From the NCBI RefSeq assembly GCF_002895005.1, contig NZ_POWF01000002.1, positions 124,001 through 188,000 on the forward strand: a stretch of 64,000 bases of DNA, given 5' to 3'. Both the position numbers and the translations under genes were made by a program. Shown here piece by piece: positions 24,097 through 33,130 of the stretch (its first letter is position 1; the number at the start of each line of letters is the position of its first letter). Source of the stretch: Hanstruepera neustonica (GTDB taxonomy: Bacteria > Bacteroidota > Bacteroidia > Flavobacteriales > Flavobacteriaceae). Below the pieces are notes generated by a model. It was not told where the DNA came from, searched no databases, and was given only the letters and a program-made list of their open reading frames with translations.

Positions 24097-25089
24097 ATGA
24101 AGGATACTTTAAACAGATTAATTAATCAGGAAAGCATCTCAACCGAAGAAGCAAAAAAAGTACTTATTGCTATTTCCAGAGGGGAATACAACCCCAGTCT
24201 TGTGGCTTCGTTTCTAACAGTTTATATGATGCGTTCCATAACTATTGAAGAATTAAAAGGGTTCCGTGATGCGCTTTTGGAGCTTTGCGTTCCGGTAAAT
24301 TTAAGAGGGTATAATACCATAGATCTTTGCGGAACAGGTGGTGATGGCAAAGATACATTTAACATATCGACCTTGGCTTCATTTGTAACAGCAGGCGCTG
24401 GTATTCAAGTTACCAAACATGGCAATTATGGTGTATCATCAACTTGTGGCTCATCAAATGTTATGGAATATCTTGGCGTGAGGTTTTCCAATAAAATGGG
24501 ATTTTTAAAGCAATGCTTGGATAAAGCTAATATTTGTGTGCTGCATGCACCATTATTTCATCCTGCTATGAAGGAGGTGGCTCCCATTAGAAAAGCACTA
24601 GGCGTTAAAACCTTTTTCAATATGCTAGGTCCCATGGTAAATCCGGCGTCTCCAAAAAATCAGATGGTTGGCGTATTTAGTTTGGAACTTTTGCGACTTT
24701 ATAATTACCTGTATCAAGACACCAATAAAAACTATAGCATTGTTCACGCTTTAGATGGCTATGATGAACTGTCTTTAACAGACACTGCCAAAGTCGTTAC
24801 CAATCATACTGAATATATGATTTCGGCTTCAGAATTTGGTGTTGAACAACTCAAACAGGCCGACATTCATGGCGGAAACTCCATTGCATCATCGGCAAAA
24901 ATATTCACCCATATTTTAAATGGTCATGGCACCAATGCACAAAACCATGTCGTTTGTGCCAATGCAGCCATAGCCATCTCAACAGCTACCCAAAAACCAG
25001 TAAATACATGTTTTGAAATAGCCTTGGAATCCCTTTTAAGTGGTAAAGCCAAAGCTTCTTTTGAAACATTAATAGCATTAAGTAAATAG
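24097..25089 (+). CDS. trpD: Anthranilate phosphoribosyltransferase
   Basis: 330 residues, the usual length. Transfers the phosphoribosyl group of PRPP to anthranilate. LCGTGGDGKDTFNIST binds PRPP, and KHGNYGVSSTCGSSNVMEYLG and GVKTFFNMLGPMVNPA are the other family signatures. The gene lies one base before trpC, so translation is closely linked. Confidence 0.96.
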   Translation: MKDTLNRLINQESISTEEAKKVLIAISRGEYNPSLVASFLTVYMMRSITIEELKGFRDALLELCVPVNLRGYNTIDLCGTGGDGKDTFNISTLASFVTAGAGIQVTKHGNYGVSSTCGSSNVMEYLGVRFSNKMGFLKQCLDKANICVLHAPLFHPAMKEVAPIRKALGVKTFFNMLGPMVNPASPKNQMVGVFSLELLRLYNYLYQDTNKNYSIVHALDGYDELSLTDTAKVVTNHTEYMISASEFGVEQLKQADIHGGNSIASSAKIFTHILNGHGTNAQNHVVCANAAIAISTATQKPVNTCFEIALESLLSGKAKASFETLIALSK

Positions 25090-25090
25090 C

Positions 25091-25876
25091 ATGAATATCC
25101 TTCAAAAAATAATAACCGATAAACGTGTTGAAATTGATTTGAAAAAGCAACTTGTTCCCATAAAACAATTGGAACAAGCAAAACTATTTGAAATAAAAAC
25201 ATATTCTCTTGTAAAAAACTTAAAACAAAGCCGAACTGGAATCATTGCCGAGCATAAGCGTCGTTCACCATCAAAAGCAACTATCAATCAAAACGCAAAT
25301 GTTCAAGATGTTGTTTCAGGTTATGAAACTGCTGGTGCTTCGGGTATATCAGTCTTAACTGATGGTAAATATTTTGGCGGCTCTCTAGATGATTTTATTT
25401 TAGCTAGAGCCAGTTGCAAACTTCCTCTGTTACGCAAAGATTTTATAATATCAGAGTATCAAATTATAGAAGCTAAAGCACATGGTGCTGATGTCATTCT
25501 ATTAATTGCTGCCGTACTTTCAAAAGAGGAAATTAAGCAATTTTCAGAACTGGCAAAACAGCTACATTTGGAGGTATTATTAGAAGTACACAATGAAGAA
25601 GAATTACAAAAATCAATCATATCAACAGTAGATATGCTTGGCGTAAATAACCGCAATTTAAAAACCTTTGAAGTTAGTTTAGAGACTAGCAAAAGGTTAA
25701 GTGCTATGATACCAAAAGATTTTATAAAAATATCTGAAAGCGGCTTAAGTACTATTGAAGCCATAAGAGATCTTAAGCAATATGGCTATAAGGGTTTTTT
25801 GATTGGTGAGAATTTCATGAAAACTAATAATCCTGGAAAAAGCGCAACAGAATTCATAAGAAACCTTGAAGCATGA
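25091..25876 (+). CDS. trpC: Indole-3-glycerol phosphate synthase
   Basis: 261 residues, a TIM-barrel enzyme that closes the indole ring. AEHKRRSPSKA carries the catalytic Lys and the substrate-binding Ser. LLRKDFII, LLEVHNEEEL, GVNNRNLKTF and SESGL are present in the right order. It is not fused to trpF as in E. coli; instead it overlaps trpF by four bases (ATGA at 25873-25876). Confidence 0.96.
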   Translation: MNILQKIITDKRVEIDLKKQLVPIKQLEQAKLFEIKTYSLVKNLKQSRTGIIAEHKRRSPSKATINQNANVQDVVSGYETAGASGISVLTDGKYFGGSLDDFILARASCKLPLLRKDFIISEYQIIEAKAHGADVILLIAAVLSKEEIKQFSELAKQLHLEVLLEVHNEEELQKSIISTVDMLGVNNRNLKTFEVSLETSKRLSAMIPKDFIKISESGLSTIEAIRDLKQYGYKGFLIGENFMKTNNPGKSATEFIRNLEA

Positions 25877-26499
25877 AACTAAAAATCTGTGGCATGAAAT
25901 ATAATATTGCTGAAGTTGCAGCATTGCAACCAGATTACATGGGCTTTATATTCTATGAAAAGTCACCCAGACATTATAAGGGTATTATTCCAGCATTACC
26001 AAAAGGGATAAAAAAAGTTGGTGTTTTTGTTGATGAAGATGAAAGCTTGATAAAAAGAAAAAATGAAGAATACAATTTCGATTTTATTCAATTGCATGGT
26101 CAGGAATCACCAGAGTTTTGCAATTCAATTAAATCAATTGGGAAACAAATCATCAAAGTATTCTCAATTAAAAACGAATTTGACTTCAGTGTTTTAAAAG
26201 ATTATGAGGCTGTTTGTGATTATTTTTTGTTTGATACCAAAGGAAAACACCCAGGTGGAAATGGCTATACATTCAACTGGAAGGTGCTCGATAAATACCC
26301 TTCTACCAAGCCCTATTTTTTAAGTGGCGGTATTGGTTTAAATGAAGCTGACGCTATCTTGTCATTCCTGCGCAAGCAGGAATCTAAATATTGTCATGCC
26401 ATTGATGTCAATAGTAAATTTGAAGATAAACCAGGATTAAAAAATATTGAAGAATTAAAGGCATTTAAAGAATTAACATGTCATGTCGAGCGCAGTTGA
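25873..26499 (+). CDS. trpF: Phosphoribosylanthranilate isomerase with repeat-derived insert and C-terminus
   Basis: 208 residues. KICGMKY with the catalytic Cys at the N-terminus, GVFVDE, IQLHGQESPEFC and the catalytic Asp in DTKGKHPGGNG, then FLSGGIGLNEADAI and AIDVNSKFEDKPGLKN. Between the last two lies a foreign stretch (LSFLRKQESKYC) encoded by a 20-bp palindrome at 26364-26383. The last residues (CHVERS) come from a second repeat that begins about 26485. Both additions lie in or near the final helix/loop; the catalytic residues are intact, so the enzyme is probably active. Confidence 0.93.
   Translation: MKLKICGMKYNIAEVAALQPDYMGFIFYEKSPRHYKGIIPALPKGIKKVGVFVDEDESLIKRKNEEYNFDFIQLHGQESPEFCNSIKSIGKQIIKVFSIKNEFDFSVLKDYEAVCDYFLFDTKGKHPGGNGYTFNWKVLDKYPSTKPYFLSGGIGLNEADAILSFLRKQESKYCHAIDVNSKFEDKPGLKNIEELKAFKELTCHVERS
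26364..26383. repeat. REP-like palindrome inside trpF
   Basis: ATTCCTGCGCAAGCAGGAAT, an eight-bp stem with a four-base loop. It differs by one base from the intergenic copy at 31697-31716. It is read in frame within trpF as FLRKQES, a residue string often produced when this class of repeat is translated. Confidence 0.8.
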
Positions 26500-26543
26500 G
26501 ACATCTCATTACGAGATTTCTCAATCACTTTGCTCATGTCGAA
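26485..26543. repeat. Imperfect palindromic repeat at the 3' end of trpF
   Basis: GAGCGCAGTTGAGA on the left and TCTCAATCACTTTGCTC on the right surround a small inner stem (ATCTC/GAGAT). The left part encodes the last trpF residues and the stop; the rest fills the space before trpB. It looks like a degenerate member of the TCGAGCGCAGTCGAGA-type repeats of Flavobacteria (recognised from memory). Confidence 0.6.
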
Positions 26544-26556
26544 TTGACAAAGCTTT

Positions 26557-27744
26557 ATGAAAAAAACTTATAACATCAACGAAAAAGGCTATTATGGAGA
26601 ATTTGGAGGTGCTTTCATTCCAGAGATGCTCTATCCAAACGTAGAAGAGTTACGCCAAAACTACCTGAAAATAATGGCTGACCCTTCTTTTAAAGCAGAG
26701 TTTGACCAATTATTAAAGGACTACGTTGGTCGTCCGTCTCCACTCTATTTTGCCAAACGTCTTTCAGAAAAATACCATACAAAAATCTATTTAAAGCGTG
26801 AAGACCTCAATCATACAGGTGCACACAAAATAAACAACACCATAGGTCAAATTATCATGGCAAAACGTTTGGGCAAACACCGAATCATTGCCGAAACTGG
26901 CGCTGGACAACATGGTGTTGCCACAGCTACGGTTTGTGCCTTAATGGGTTTGAAATGTGTGGTTTATATGGGTGAAATAGATATTGCTAGGCAAGCGCCT
27001 AATGTTGCTAGAATGAAAATGTTGGGAGCTACTGTAATTCCTGCCACATCAGGCAGCAAAACCCTAAAAGATGCCACCAATGAAGCTATTCGCGATTGGA
27101 TAAGCAATCCAACAGATACCCATTATATCATTGGAAGCGTTGTTGGCCCACATCCATATCCTGATATGGTTGCCCGATTTCAATCAGTTATATCAGAAGA
27201 AATACAAAAACAATTACTAGAACAAGAAGGCATTTCAAAACCAAACTATATAGTTGCCTGTGTTGGTGGAGGCAGCAATGCTGCTGGTGCCTTTTATCAT
27301 TTCTTAAATGACACCCAAGTTCATTTAATTGCTGTTGAAGCCGCAGGAAAAGGTATTCATTCTGGAGAAAGTGCAGCAACATCTGCTTTAGGAAACATCG
27401 GTATTATACATGGCAGCAAAACCCTATTAATGCAAACCAAAGATGGGCAAATTACCGAACCTTATTCCATTTCAGCAGGATTGGATTATCCTGGCGTAGG
27501 GCCAATGCATGCCCATCTATACCAAACCAATAGAGCCCAGTTTCTGTCCGTCACAGATGACGAAGCCATGGTAGCGGGACTTGAACTCTGTAAACTGGAA
27601 GGCATCATTCCTGCTATTGAAAGTGCACATGCCCTAGCTGTTTTTAATAAGAAAACGTTCAGCCCTGAAGATATTGTGGTATTGAGCCTGTCGGGTCGTG
27701 GTGACAAAGATTTAGAGACTTATATGAAACATTTTGAACTTTAA
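26557..27744 (+). CDS. trpB: Tryptophan synthase beta chain
   Basis: 395 residues. PLP enzyme joining indole with serine. The PLP lysine is in [44 protein letters not shown] and [10 protein letters not shown] (phosphate clamp) are all present. The N-terminus [14 protein letters not shown] is typical of TrpB1. trpA starts three bases after the stop. Confidence 0.97.
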   Translation: MKKTYNINEKGYYGEFGGAFIPEMLYPNVEELRQNYLKIMADPSFKAEFDQLLKDYVGRPSPLYFAKRLSEKYHTKIYLKREDLNHTGAHKINNTIGQIIMAKRLGKHRIIAETGAGQHGVATATVCALMGLKCVVYMGEIDIARQAPNVARMKMLGATVIPATSGSKTLKDATNEAIRDWISNPTDTHYIIGSVVGPHPYPDMVARFQSVISEEIQKQLLEQEGISKPNYIVACVGGGSNAAGAFYHFLNDTQVHLIAVEAAGKGIHSGESAATSALGNIGIIHGSKTLLMQTKDGQITEPYSISAGLDYPGVGPMHAHLYQTNRAQFLSVTDDEAMVAGLELCKLEGIIPAIESAHALAVFNKKTFSPEDIVVLSLSGRGDKDLETYMKHFEL

Positions 27745-27747
27745 ATT

Positions 27748-28515
27748 GTGAATCGGATAAATCAAAAATTACAAGAAGATAAAAAGCTACTGTCTATATA
27801 TTTTACAGCGGGTTATCCTAATTTAAATGATACGGTACGCATCATTCAAACCCTTGAAAAAAGCGATGTCGATATGATTGAAATTGGTTTGCCCTTTAGT
27901 GATCCGTTAGCTGATGGCCCAACTATTCAAGCCAGTTCAACGCAAGCTTTGAAAAATGGTATGACTACCGAAGTGTTGTTCAATCAATTAAAAGACATTC
28001 GTAAATCGGTTTCAATTCCATTAATTATTATGGGTTATTTTAACCCTATTTTACAATATGGTGTGGAAGCCTTTTGTAAAACATGTCAGGACATTGGTAT
28101 AGATGGTTTAATACTTCCCGATTTACCTGTTGATGTGTATACCGAACAGTACCAATCCACTTTTGAAAAATATGGACTGATCAACATACTCTTAATTACA
28201 CCCCAAACTTCAAATGAGCGCATTACATATATTGATGCCATTTCCAAGAGCTTTATTTATATGGTAAGTTCAGCCAGCACAACAGGTGTCAAAACAGGTT
28301 TTGATGATACGCAATTAGACTACTTCAAGCGCATTGCCAACATGAAACTTAAAAATCCTTTAATAGTTGGGTTTGGTATTTCAAACCATGAAACCTTTTC
28401 ACAAGCCACACAGTTTACCAAAGGCGCCATAATTGGCAGTGCTTTTATTAAGGTCATTAAAACAAATACATTGCAGGCTATTGAAAAATTTGTAGTTTCT
28501 ATCCTAAACAAATAG
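27748..28515 (+). CDS. trpA: Tryptophan synthase alpha chain
   Basis: 255 residues, starting with GTG at 27748 (no ATG is available near the conserved N-terminus). Cleaves indole-3-glycerol phosphate to indole, channelled to TrpB. Catalytic Glu in DMIEIGLPFSDPLADGP, catalytic Asp in GLILPDLPVD, and SSASTTGVKTG and VGFGISNHE phosphate-binding loops. Last gene of the operon; a weak hairpin (AAATAGC 28510-28516 with GCTATTT 28532-28538) follows. Confidence 0.96.
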   Translation: MNRINQKLQEDKKLLSIYFTAGYPNLNDTVRIIQTLEKSDVDMIEIGLPFSDPLADGPTIQASSTQALKNGMTTEVLFNQLKDIRKSVSIPLIIMGYFNPILQYGVEAFCKTCQDIGIDGLILPDLPVDVYTEQYQSTFEKYGLINILLITPQTSNERITYIDAISKSFIYMVSSASTTGVKTGFDDTQLDYFKRIANMKLKNPLIVGFGISNHETFSQATQFTKGAIIGSAFIKVIKTNTLQAIEKFVVSILNK

Positions 28516-28564
28516 CTTTAATAAAAAAAAGGCTATTTTAGTAGTACAAACCAACAACCAAAAA

Positions 28565-29383
28565 ATGAAATCATATTTTCTACTTTTATTTATATTCTGT
28601 TATTGTTTTACCTTTTCACAAAACACAGAAAATAATGAGGAAGCTCCTCAAGAATCCCAAGCAGATGCTCTAGCCAAGCAATTACAGAATCCTGTTGCCA
28701 GTTTGATAAGTGTACCCTTTCAAGGAAATTTTGACTTTGGTATTGGCGCTGCAAATGGTTCACGAATGACTTTAAACATTCAACCTGTTGTCCCCATTAG
28801 CTTAAGTGAGAATTGGAATTTAATTGGGCGGGTTATATTACCGGTTATTTCACAACAAGATGTGCAAGGAAACAGTGGCAGTCAGTTTGGATTAAGCGAT
28901 GCTGTTGTTAGTGGCTTCTTTTCGCCTAAAGAGCCAACTTCTGGTGGACTTATTTGGGGAGCAGGCCCAGTATTTTTGGTTCCAACTGCCACCGATAATC
29001 GTCTAGGCACCGAAAAGTTTGGCATGGGTCCTACAGTGGTGATGCTCAAACAAGCCGGACAATTTACCATTGGTGCTTTGGCAAACCACATTTGGTCTGT
29101 AGCTGGCAGTGATAATAGAGCCGATGTCAATAATACATTTTTACAACCTTTTATAGCTAGAAACTTTAAAGGTGGTTATTCCTTGACCATCAACACCGAA
29201 CTTACACAAAATTGGGATGCTGATGCTACTTCGGGTAGTCTTCATCTAATTGGTGCAAAAGTATTTAGCATTGGTAAACAGTTAACGCAATTTGCCATTG
29301 GTCCAAGAATACCATACGGCAATGCCAACACAGCCGATTGGGGTTTTAGAGCCATGATCGTATTATTGTTCCCAAAAGGATAA
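28565..29383 (+). CDS. Outer-membrane beta-barrel/transporter-like protein
   Basis: 272 residues with a signal peptide (MKSYFLLLFIFCYCFTFSQ) followed by an acidic linker and alternating beta-strand sequence. PVVPISLSENWNLIGRVILP, GLSDAVVSGFFSP and the closing FAIGPRIPYG and WGFRAMIVLLFPK resemble proteins of the Phenol_MetA_deg/OMP-like group in Bacteroidota. Substrate unknown. Twenty-two bases separate it from the DUF481-like gene. Confidence 0.7.
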   Translation: MKSYFLLLFIFCYCFTFSQNTENNEEAPQESQADALAKQLQNPVASLISVPFQGNFDFGIGAANGSRMTLNIQPVVPISLSENWNLIGRVILPVISQQDVQGNSGSQFGLSDAVVSGFFSPKEPTSGGLIWGAGPVFLVPTATDNRLGTEKFGMGPTVVMLKQAGQFTIGALANHIWSVAGSDNRADVNNTFLQPFIARNFKGGYSLTINTELTQNWDADATSGSLHLIGAKVFSIGKQLTQFAIGPRIPYGNANTADWGFRAMIVLLFPKG

Positions 29384-29405
29384 AAAACATACAAAATCAT
29401 TTTTA

Positions 29406-30428
29406 ATGAAATACTTTAAAATAATTTGTGCCTATTTACTGCTCCTCACACCATTGACTTTGTGCGCTCAAAATGACACGATTGTTTTAAAAAATAATGA
29501 CAAATTAGTTGGGGAAATTAAATCAATGGATCGTGGTGTCGTAACTATTGAAACAGATTATAGCGATTCTGATTTTACCATTACTTGGATTGACATCATC
29601 AGTATTAAAAGTAAGCAAACCTATCTCATGACCTTGTCTGATGGCACGCGCATAAACAGTTCCATGTACACGCAACAAGGCGATTCAGCTGTGGTAACAC
29701 TTAAAGGTTACAATGATTCCACAGTAAAAATTAAGGATATCGTTTATATCAATCCCGTAAAAAATAAATTTATTTCTCGAATTAAAGCCTCGGTTTCAGT
29801 AGGGTATAACATTACCAAAAGTAACAATTTGAGTCAATTATCTATTAACAGTAATTTGAGCTATACCGCTTACAAATGGGTTTTAAACGGAAGCTATAAT
29901 TCCGTGAGAAGTAATCAAGATAATACCGAAGCCACCAGCCGTACGGATGCTACTTTAGGCCTTAAGTATTTTATGAAACGGGATTGGTTTTATTCCCTTT
30001 CTGGAGATTTCCTTTCAAACGATGAACAAAAACTAAAACTACGTTCAACCGTCAAGTCTGGTCTCGGTAAATATATCATCCATTCCAATAAATTATATTT
30101 TGGTGGCGGATTTGGTTTAGCTTGGAACAACGAAAGCTTTACGGATGTTAATAACACTAACAGAAATTCTTTGGAGGCCTATGGTGGATTAGCTCTTGAC
30201 ATTTTTGATGTTAAGGACTTTAGCTTGAACACCAACGTCACGTTTTACCCTAGTTTGACCGAAGGTGGTCGATACAGGCTGGACTACACCTTGAACTTAA
30301 AGTATGATTTACCACTGGATTTCTTTATAAAACTCGGGTTAACCTATAACTACGATAGCAAACCTGTTGAAGGCGCTTCAGTATCTGACTATGTGTTTCA
30401 ATCAACCTTTGGATGGGAATTTAATTAA
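29406..30428 (+). CDS. DUF481-family outer-membrane protein
   Basis: 340 residues. The signal peptide ends near LCAQ. The first third (DTIVLKNNDKLVGEIKSMDRG, WIDIISIKS, VVTLKGYNDSTVKIKDI) is a repeat of small beta motifs. The last two thirds (SVGYNITKSNNLSQLSINSN onward to FQSTFGWEF) form an even-stranded barrel of the DUF481/YdiY type with a terminal aromatic. Function unknown. The neighbouring barrel and DUF502-like protein suggest an envelope group. Confidence 0.75.
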   Translation: MKYFKIICAYLLLLTPLTLCAQNDTIVLKNNDKLVGEIKSMDRGVVTIETDYSDSDFTITWIDIISIKSKQTYLMTLSDGTRINSSMYTQQGDSAVVTLKGYNDSTVKIKDIVYINPVKNKFISRIKASVSVGYNITKSNNLSQLSINSNLSYTAYKWVLNGSYNSVRSNQDNTEATSRTDATLGLKYFMKRDWFYSLSGDFLSNDEQKLKLRSTVKSGLGKYIIHSNKLYFGGGFGLAWNNESFTDVNNTNRNSLEAYGGLALDIFDVKDFSLNTNVTFYPSLTEGGRYRLDYTLNLKYDLPLDFFIKLGLTYNYDSKPVEGASVSDYVFQSTFGWEFN

Positions 30429-30435
30429 TTAGCTT

Positions 30436-31035
30436 ATGGCACTTTTTAATAAATCAACAAGAGCATTAATCTTTGGCGGTCTGTTTTTCATAATTCCGTT
30501 CTTTTTGGTTGTTGTTGCTGGCAAGCAGCTTTTTGAAATCCTTCACCCATTAGGTCAAAAAATAAGTTCGCTGTTAGACTTGCATACCATTTTTGGTAAA
30601 TCATCTGTACTCATAGTCACGATTCTTATTATCATTCTCGTTTGCTATTTGGCAGGCATGCTCATTGAAAAAGGGTTGGTAAGAAACTGGAATACCCGAT
30701 TGGAGAAAAAACTATTTGTCTTTTTCCCATCATTACAAATGCTCAAGTTTAGACTAATTGGCGACAAAAACAAAGTCATTAACGAAGTCTGGCAAGGTAT
30801 TGTATTCAAGGAAGACAATGCTTACAGAATTGCTTTCATTACCGACAAAAAAGAAAACCACACCACTATCTACATTCCTGATGCCCCTAAAATTGATGCT
30901 GGCGAAGTCCGTTATATGATTAATTCGGAATTTGAATACTATCCCATTACCATGAAAGAAGCTATGTCCGCCATTTATAATTTTGGTGAGGGGTTAAACA
31001 TTGAGTCAATCCTAGCTAACAAAACGATCAAATAG
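30436..31035 (+). CDS. DUF502-like membrane protein
   Basis: 199 residues. Two membrane helices (about 11-31 and 56-76) and a C-terminal soluble domain. The pattern KKLFVFFPSLQMLKFRLIGDKNKVINE, GIVFKEDNAYRIAFITDK and TIYIPDAPKIDAGEVRYM follows the DUF502 layout (a P-x-x-x-x-x-K-x-x-G segment, then a beta domain). Function not established. Eight bases after the DUF481-like gene. Confidence 0.65.
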   Translation: MALFNKSTRALIFGGLFFIIPFFLVVVAGKQLFEILHPLGQKISSLLDLHTIFGKSSVLIVTILIIILVCYLAGMLIEKGLVRNWNTRLEKKLFVFFPSLQMLKFRLIGDKNKVINEVWQGIVFKEDNAYRIAFITDKKENHTTIYIPDAPKIDAGEVRYMINSEFEYYPITMKEAMSAIYNFGEGLNIESILANKTIK

Positions 31036-31036
31036 T

Positions 31037-31690
31037 TCAAAAAAACTCCCGATACTGCATGACCCGAAAATCAAAGGTATTGAACTTGGGATTTTTAGCT
31101 TTAAGTTGTTTATAAAGTGGGTTGCTACCAATGGCCCTATTTGCAGAACCAGAAGCCGAGGTCAATGATACGGTTTGAATGATTTTACCATCAAGTTCAA
31201 ATTTGTGAATTCTAGGAATCTCTTGTTCTACCAATTCCAATTTTAGGTTGTAATCCTTTATATGCCTCCTAAAAAAATATTCCGGACCATTCTTACTGTT
31301 GCCACCAGTAAACAACAGGGTATCAATATTGGGATATTGCTTTAAATAGCCCACTAAATTGCGTAATACAATGTTTCTCATCCCCAAATCAGACGCATCA
31401 ATCTTGTCACGTTCAGCAGAGGCTACAATATCACAGACACCTATTCGATGCTCAATTAAAAACGCTTTTCGTTGGTCTATGGCTTCCTGCGAGTTGTCAT
31501 ACCGCAGCCCCAGTTGGTGTATGGCATCAATAAACAACCACAAACTGTTGTAGTAACTCCCATAGCAAAAATCAACATCCTTTTCCAGTAAATCGCCCGT
31601 AGAAAAACGTGGCGGTGGCAAGGTGCCAAGAATCAATTTCGTGGTGTTTTCTTGAATAAAAGGTTCGTATGGGTGTTTGTGTAGGAACAT
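31037..31690 (-). CDS. Uracil-DNA-glycosylase-superfamily protein
   Basis: 217 residues. KLILGTLPPPRF, DFCYGSYYNSLWLFIDA, IGVCDIVASAERDKIDASD and LLFTGGNS plus LTSASGSANRAIG match the fold and motif order of the UDG superfamily (first motif G-x-x-P, FYG...N-x-F-W-like, and the SPS-G-x-N/A closing motif). It lacks the exact motifs of family 1 UDG, so the target base is unknown. Its 5' side carries repeats. Confidence 0.75.
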   Translation of the reverse strand: MFLHKHPYEPFIQENTTKLILGTLPPPRFSTGDLLEKDVDFCYGSYYNSLWLFIDAIHQLGLRYDNSQEAIDQRKAFLIEHRIGVCDIVASAERDKIDASDLGMRNIVLRNLVGYLKQYPNIDTLLFTGGNSKNGPEYFFRRHIKDYNLKLELVEQEIPRIHKFELDGKIIQTVSLTSASGSANRAIGSNPLYKQLKAKNPKFNTFDFRVMQYREFF

Positions 31691-31696
31691 AATACA

Positions 31697-31716
31697 ATTC
31701 CTGCGCAGGCAGGAAT
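31697..31716. repeat. REP-like palindrome upstream of THX gene
   Basis: ATTCCTGCGCAGGCAGGAAT, eight-bp stem and four-base loop, almost identical to the copy inside trpF (26364-26383). Confidence 0.8.
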
Positions 31717-31737
31717 CTAAAGTACATTTTGATAAAT

Positions 31738-31792
31738 TTCGTCAATTCGAGTGAATTTTTCGATTGAAATGAGAAAAATTTGTATCGAGAAC
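31738..31792. repeat. Second imperfect palindromic repeat
   Basis: CAATTCGAGTGAATTTTTCG on the left and GAGAAAAATTTGTATCGAGAA on the right are imperfectly complementary. It resembles the TTCGAGTGAtTTTT...TATCGAGAAC class of Flavobacterial intergenic repeats (from memory; not searched). Confidence 0.5.
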
Positions 31793-31842
31793 CAAATTTC
31801 GTATTTTATAGCTAATAAAAATAAGTTTAATTAAATGAGATT

Positions 31843-31856
31843 CCCACTTTCGTGGG
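31843..31856. repeat. Short hairpin before the THX gene
   Basis: CCCAC-TTTC-GTGGG, ending ten bases before the THX start codon. It may be a remnant of another repeat or could influence translation of the short mRNA. Confidence 0.45.
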
Positions 31857-31865
31857 CAATAAACT

Positions 31866-31997
31866 ATGGGAAAAGGCGATAAAAAAACAAAACGTGGCAA
31901 AATCAATCGAGGTACTTATGGTGTCAGACGTCCACGTATCAAGAAAAAAGTAAAACCTGAAGATAAAATCAATATCAACAAGAAGGCTAAACCTTGA
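31866..31997 (+). CDS. 30S ribosomal protein THX
   Basis: 43 residues (GKGDKKTKRGKINRGTYGVR, then RPRIKKKVKPEDKI and a Lys-rich tail), very basic. The start with MGKGDKKTKRGK and the GxYGxRRPR segment are the signature of the small bacterial ribosomal protein bTHX, which sits in the head of the 30S subunit. The gene is too short for standard ORF tracks. Its last 11 bases overlap the convergent 112-residue gene on the other strand. Confidence 0.88.
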   Translation: MGKGDKKTKRGKINRGTYGVRRPRIKKKVKPEDKININKKAKP

Positions 31998-32325
31998 TTT
32001 TATTTCCTAATCGTTTACCAATTTTATAGGCAACAGCTATAGCTACCAGTATGATTATTATATTCACAAAAACATAGCCGGTATACAGCAAGACATCTTC
32101 TTTGGAATTGATGCAAAAACGCGCTGTAACACAGGTTTCAAGAGGCTCTTCGTAAATTTGAATAAGCATAAAACTCATTACAAACAAGACCAATATAGCA
32201 ACAAGGATGTATTGCAAGGTTTTGTTTTTAGGCTTCTTTCCAGTTGGCTTAAAAATATTGCGCTCTTCTTCGGTACGCTTGTTATCTTGTAAAGACCAGA
32301 TTGTTTTCTTTTGAGAGCTGCTCAT
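31987..32325 (-). CDS. Small membrane protein of unknown function
   Basis: 112 residues, with two hydrophobic segments (about 36-56 and 80-100) and a hydrophilic N-terminus ([19 protein letters not shown]). The two Cys in [15 protein letters not shown] between the helices may be outside the cytoplasm. It starts 44 bases inside the end of yaaA, so the two are probably translated from one mRNA. No family recognised. Confidence 0.65.
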   Translation of the reverse strand: MSSSQKKTIWSLQDNKRTEEERNIFKPTGKKPKNKTLQYILVAILVLFVMSFMLIQIYEEPLETCVTARFCINSKEDVLLYTGYVFVNIIIILVAIAVAYKIGKRLGNKIKV

Positions 32326-33040
32326 GGAATCTGTAGTTTTCTACATTAAAATTCTTGATATCATCTAATGTTTTGGCATTAGTATCAATAATATACCGTG
32401 CCATTAATCCACGAGCCACTTTGGCAAAAATTCCAATGGTTTTGTAGTCGCCATTTTTAAACTCCTTGAAATCTATATGTATAACCGGAACTTTCAAGGC
32501 TTTGGTATCAACTGCTTTAAAATACTCGTTACTCGCCAAGTTTAAAAACAGTTCATCGTCTTCCAATTCATCATTTAAAGCTTGGGTGACTTTCTTTTTC
32601 CAAAACTCATAAAGGTTCTTGTTTTTACCAACAGGGAATTTGGTTCCCATCTCTAGGCGGTAAGGCATAATCAAATCCAAGGGCTTCAAAACACCATAAA
32701 GTCCAGATAGAATTCTTACGGTATCTTGTAATCTATCAATCTGATCCTTTGGGATGGTATAGGCATCCATGCCTCTATACACATCACCATTAAAGGCATA
32801 AACCGCTTGCCGTGCAGTATCTTTGGTAAAAGGCAACTGCCACTCTTGATTACGCTCATAGTTGAGTTGTCCCAAATTATCAGATATGCTCATCAATTTG
32901 GATAAACTTTTAGCCGATTTCTTTTTTAACAACTTGTTCAGGCGTTCAGCTTCATTTAAAAAACAGGCTTCAGTGCTTTTTGGTGTTGGTAGTTTACTTT
33001 CAAAATCCAATGATTTGGCAGGAGATAAAACGAGTTTCAT
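32282..33040 (-). CDS. yaaA: YaaA family peroxide-stress protein
   Basis: 252 residues, the normal family length. [13 protein letters not shown] at the N-terminus, [37 protein letters not shown] and [12 protein letters not shown] are the YaaA (DUF328) signatures. In E. coli YaaA lowers intracellular iron damage under hydrogen peroxide stress. Its 3' end overlaps the start of the small membrane protein gene. Confidence 0.93.
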   Translation of the reverse strand: MKLVLSPAKSLDFESKLPTPKSTEACFLNEAERLNKLLKKKSAKSLSKLMSISDNLGQLNYERNQEWQLPFTKDTARQAVYAFNGDVYRGMDAYTIPKDQIDRLQDTVRILSGLYGVLKPLDLIMPYRLEMGTKFPVGKNKNLYEFWKKKVTQALNDELEDDELFLNLASNEYFKAVDTKALKVPVIHIDFKEFKNGDYKTIGIFAKVARGLMARYIIDTNAKTLDDIKNFNVENYRFHEQLSKENNLVFTR

Positions 33041-33130
33041 GAGTATCTAAATTTTTAACAAATTTACAATGACGCTTGGTAAGAATCAACTTTATAATTT
33101 AGTTGTTTCCTATGAAATGATAATTAAAAT

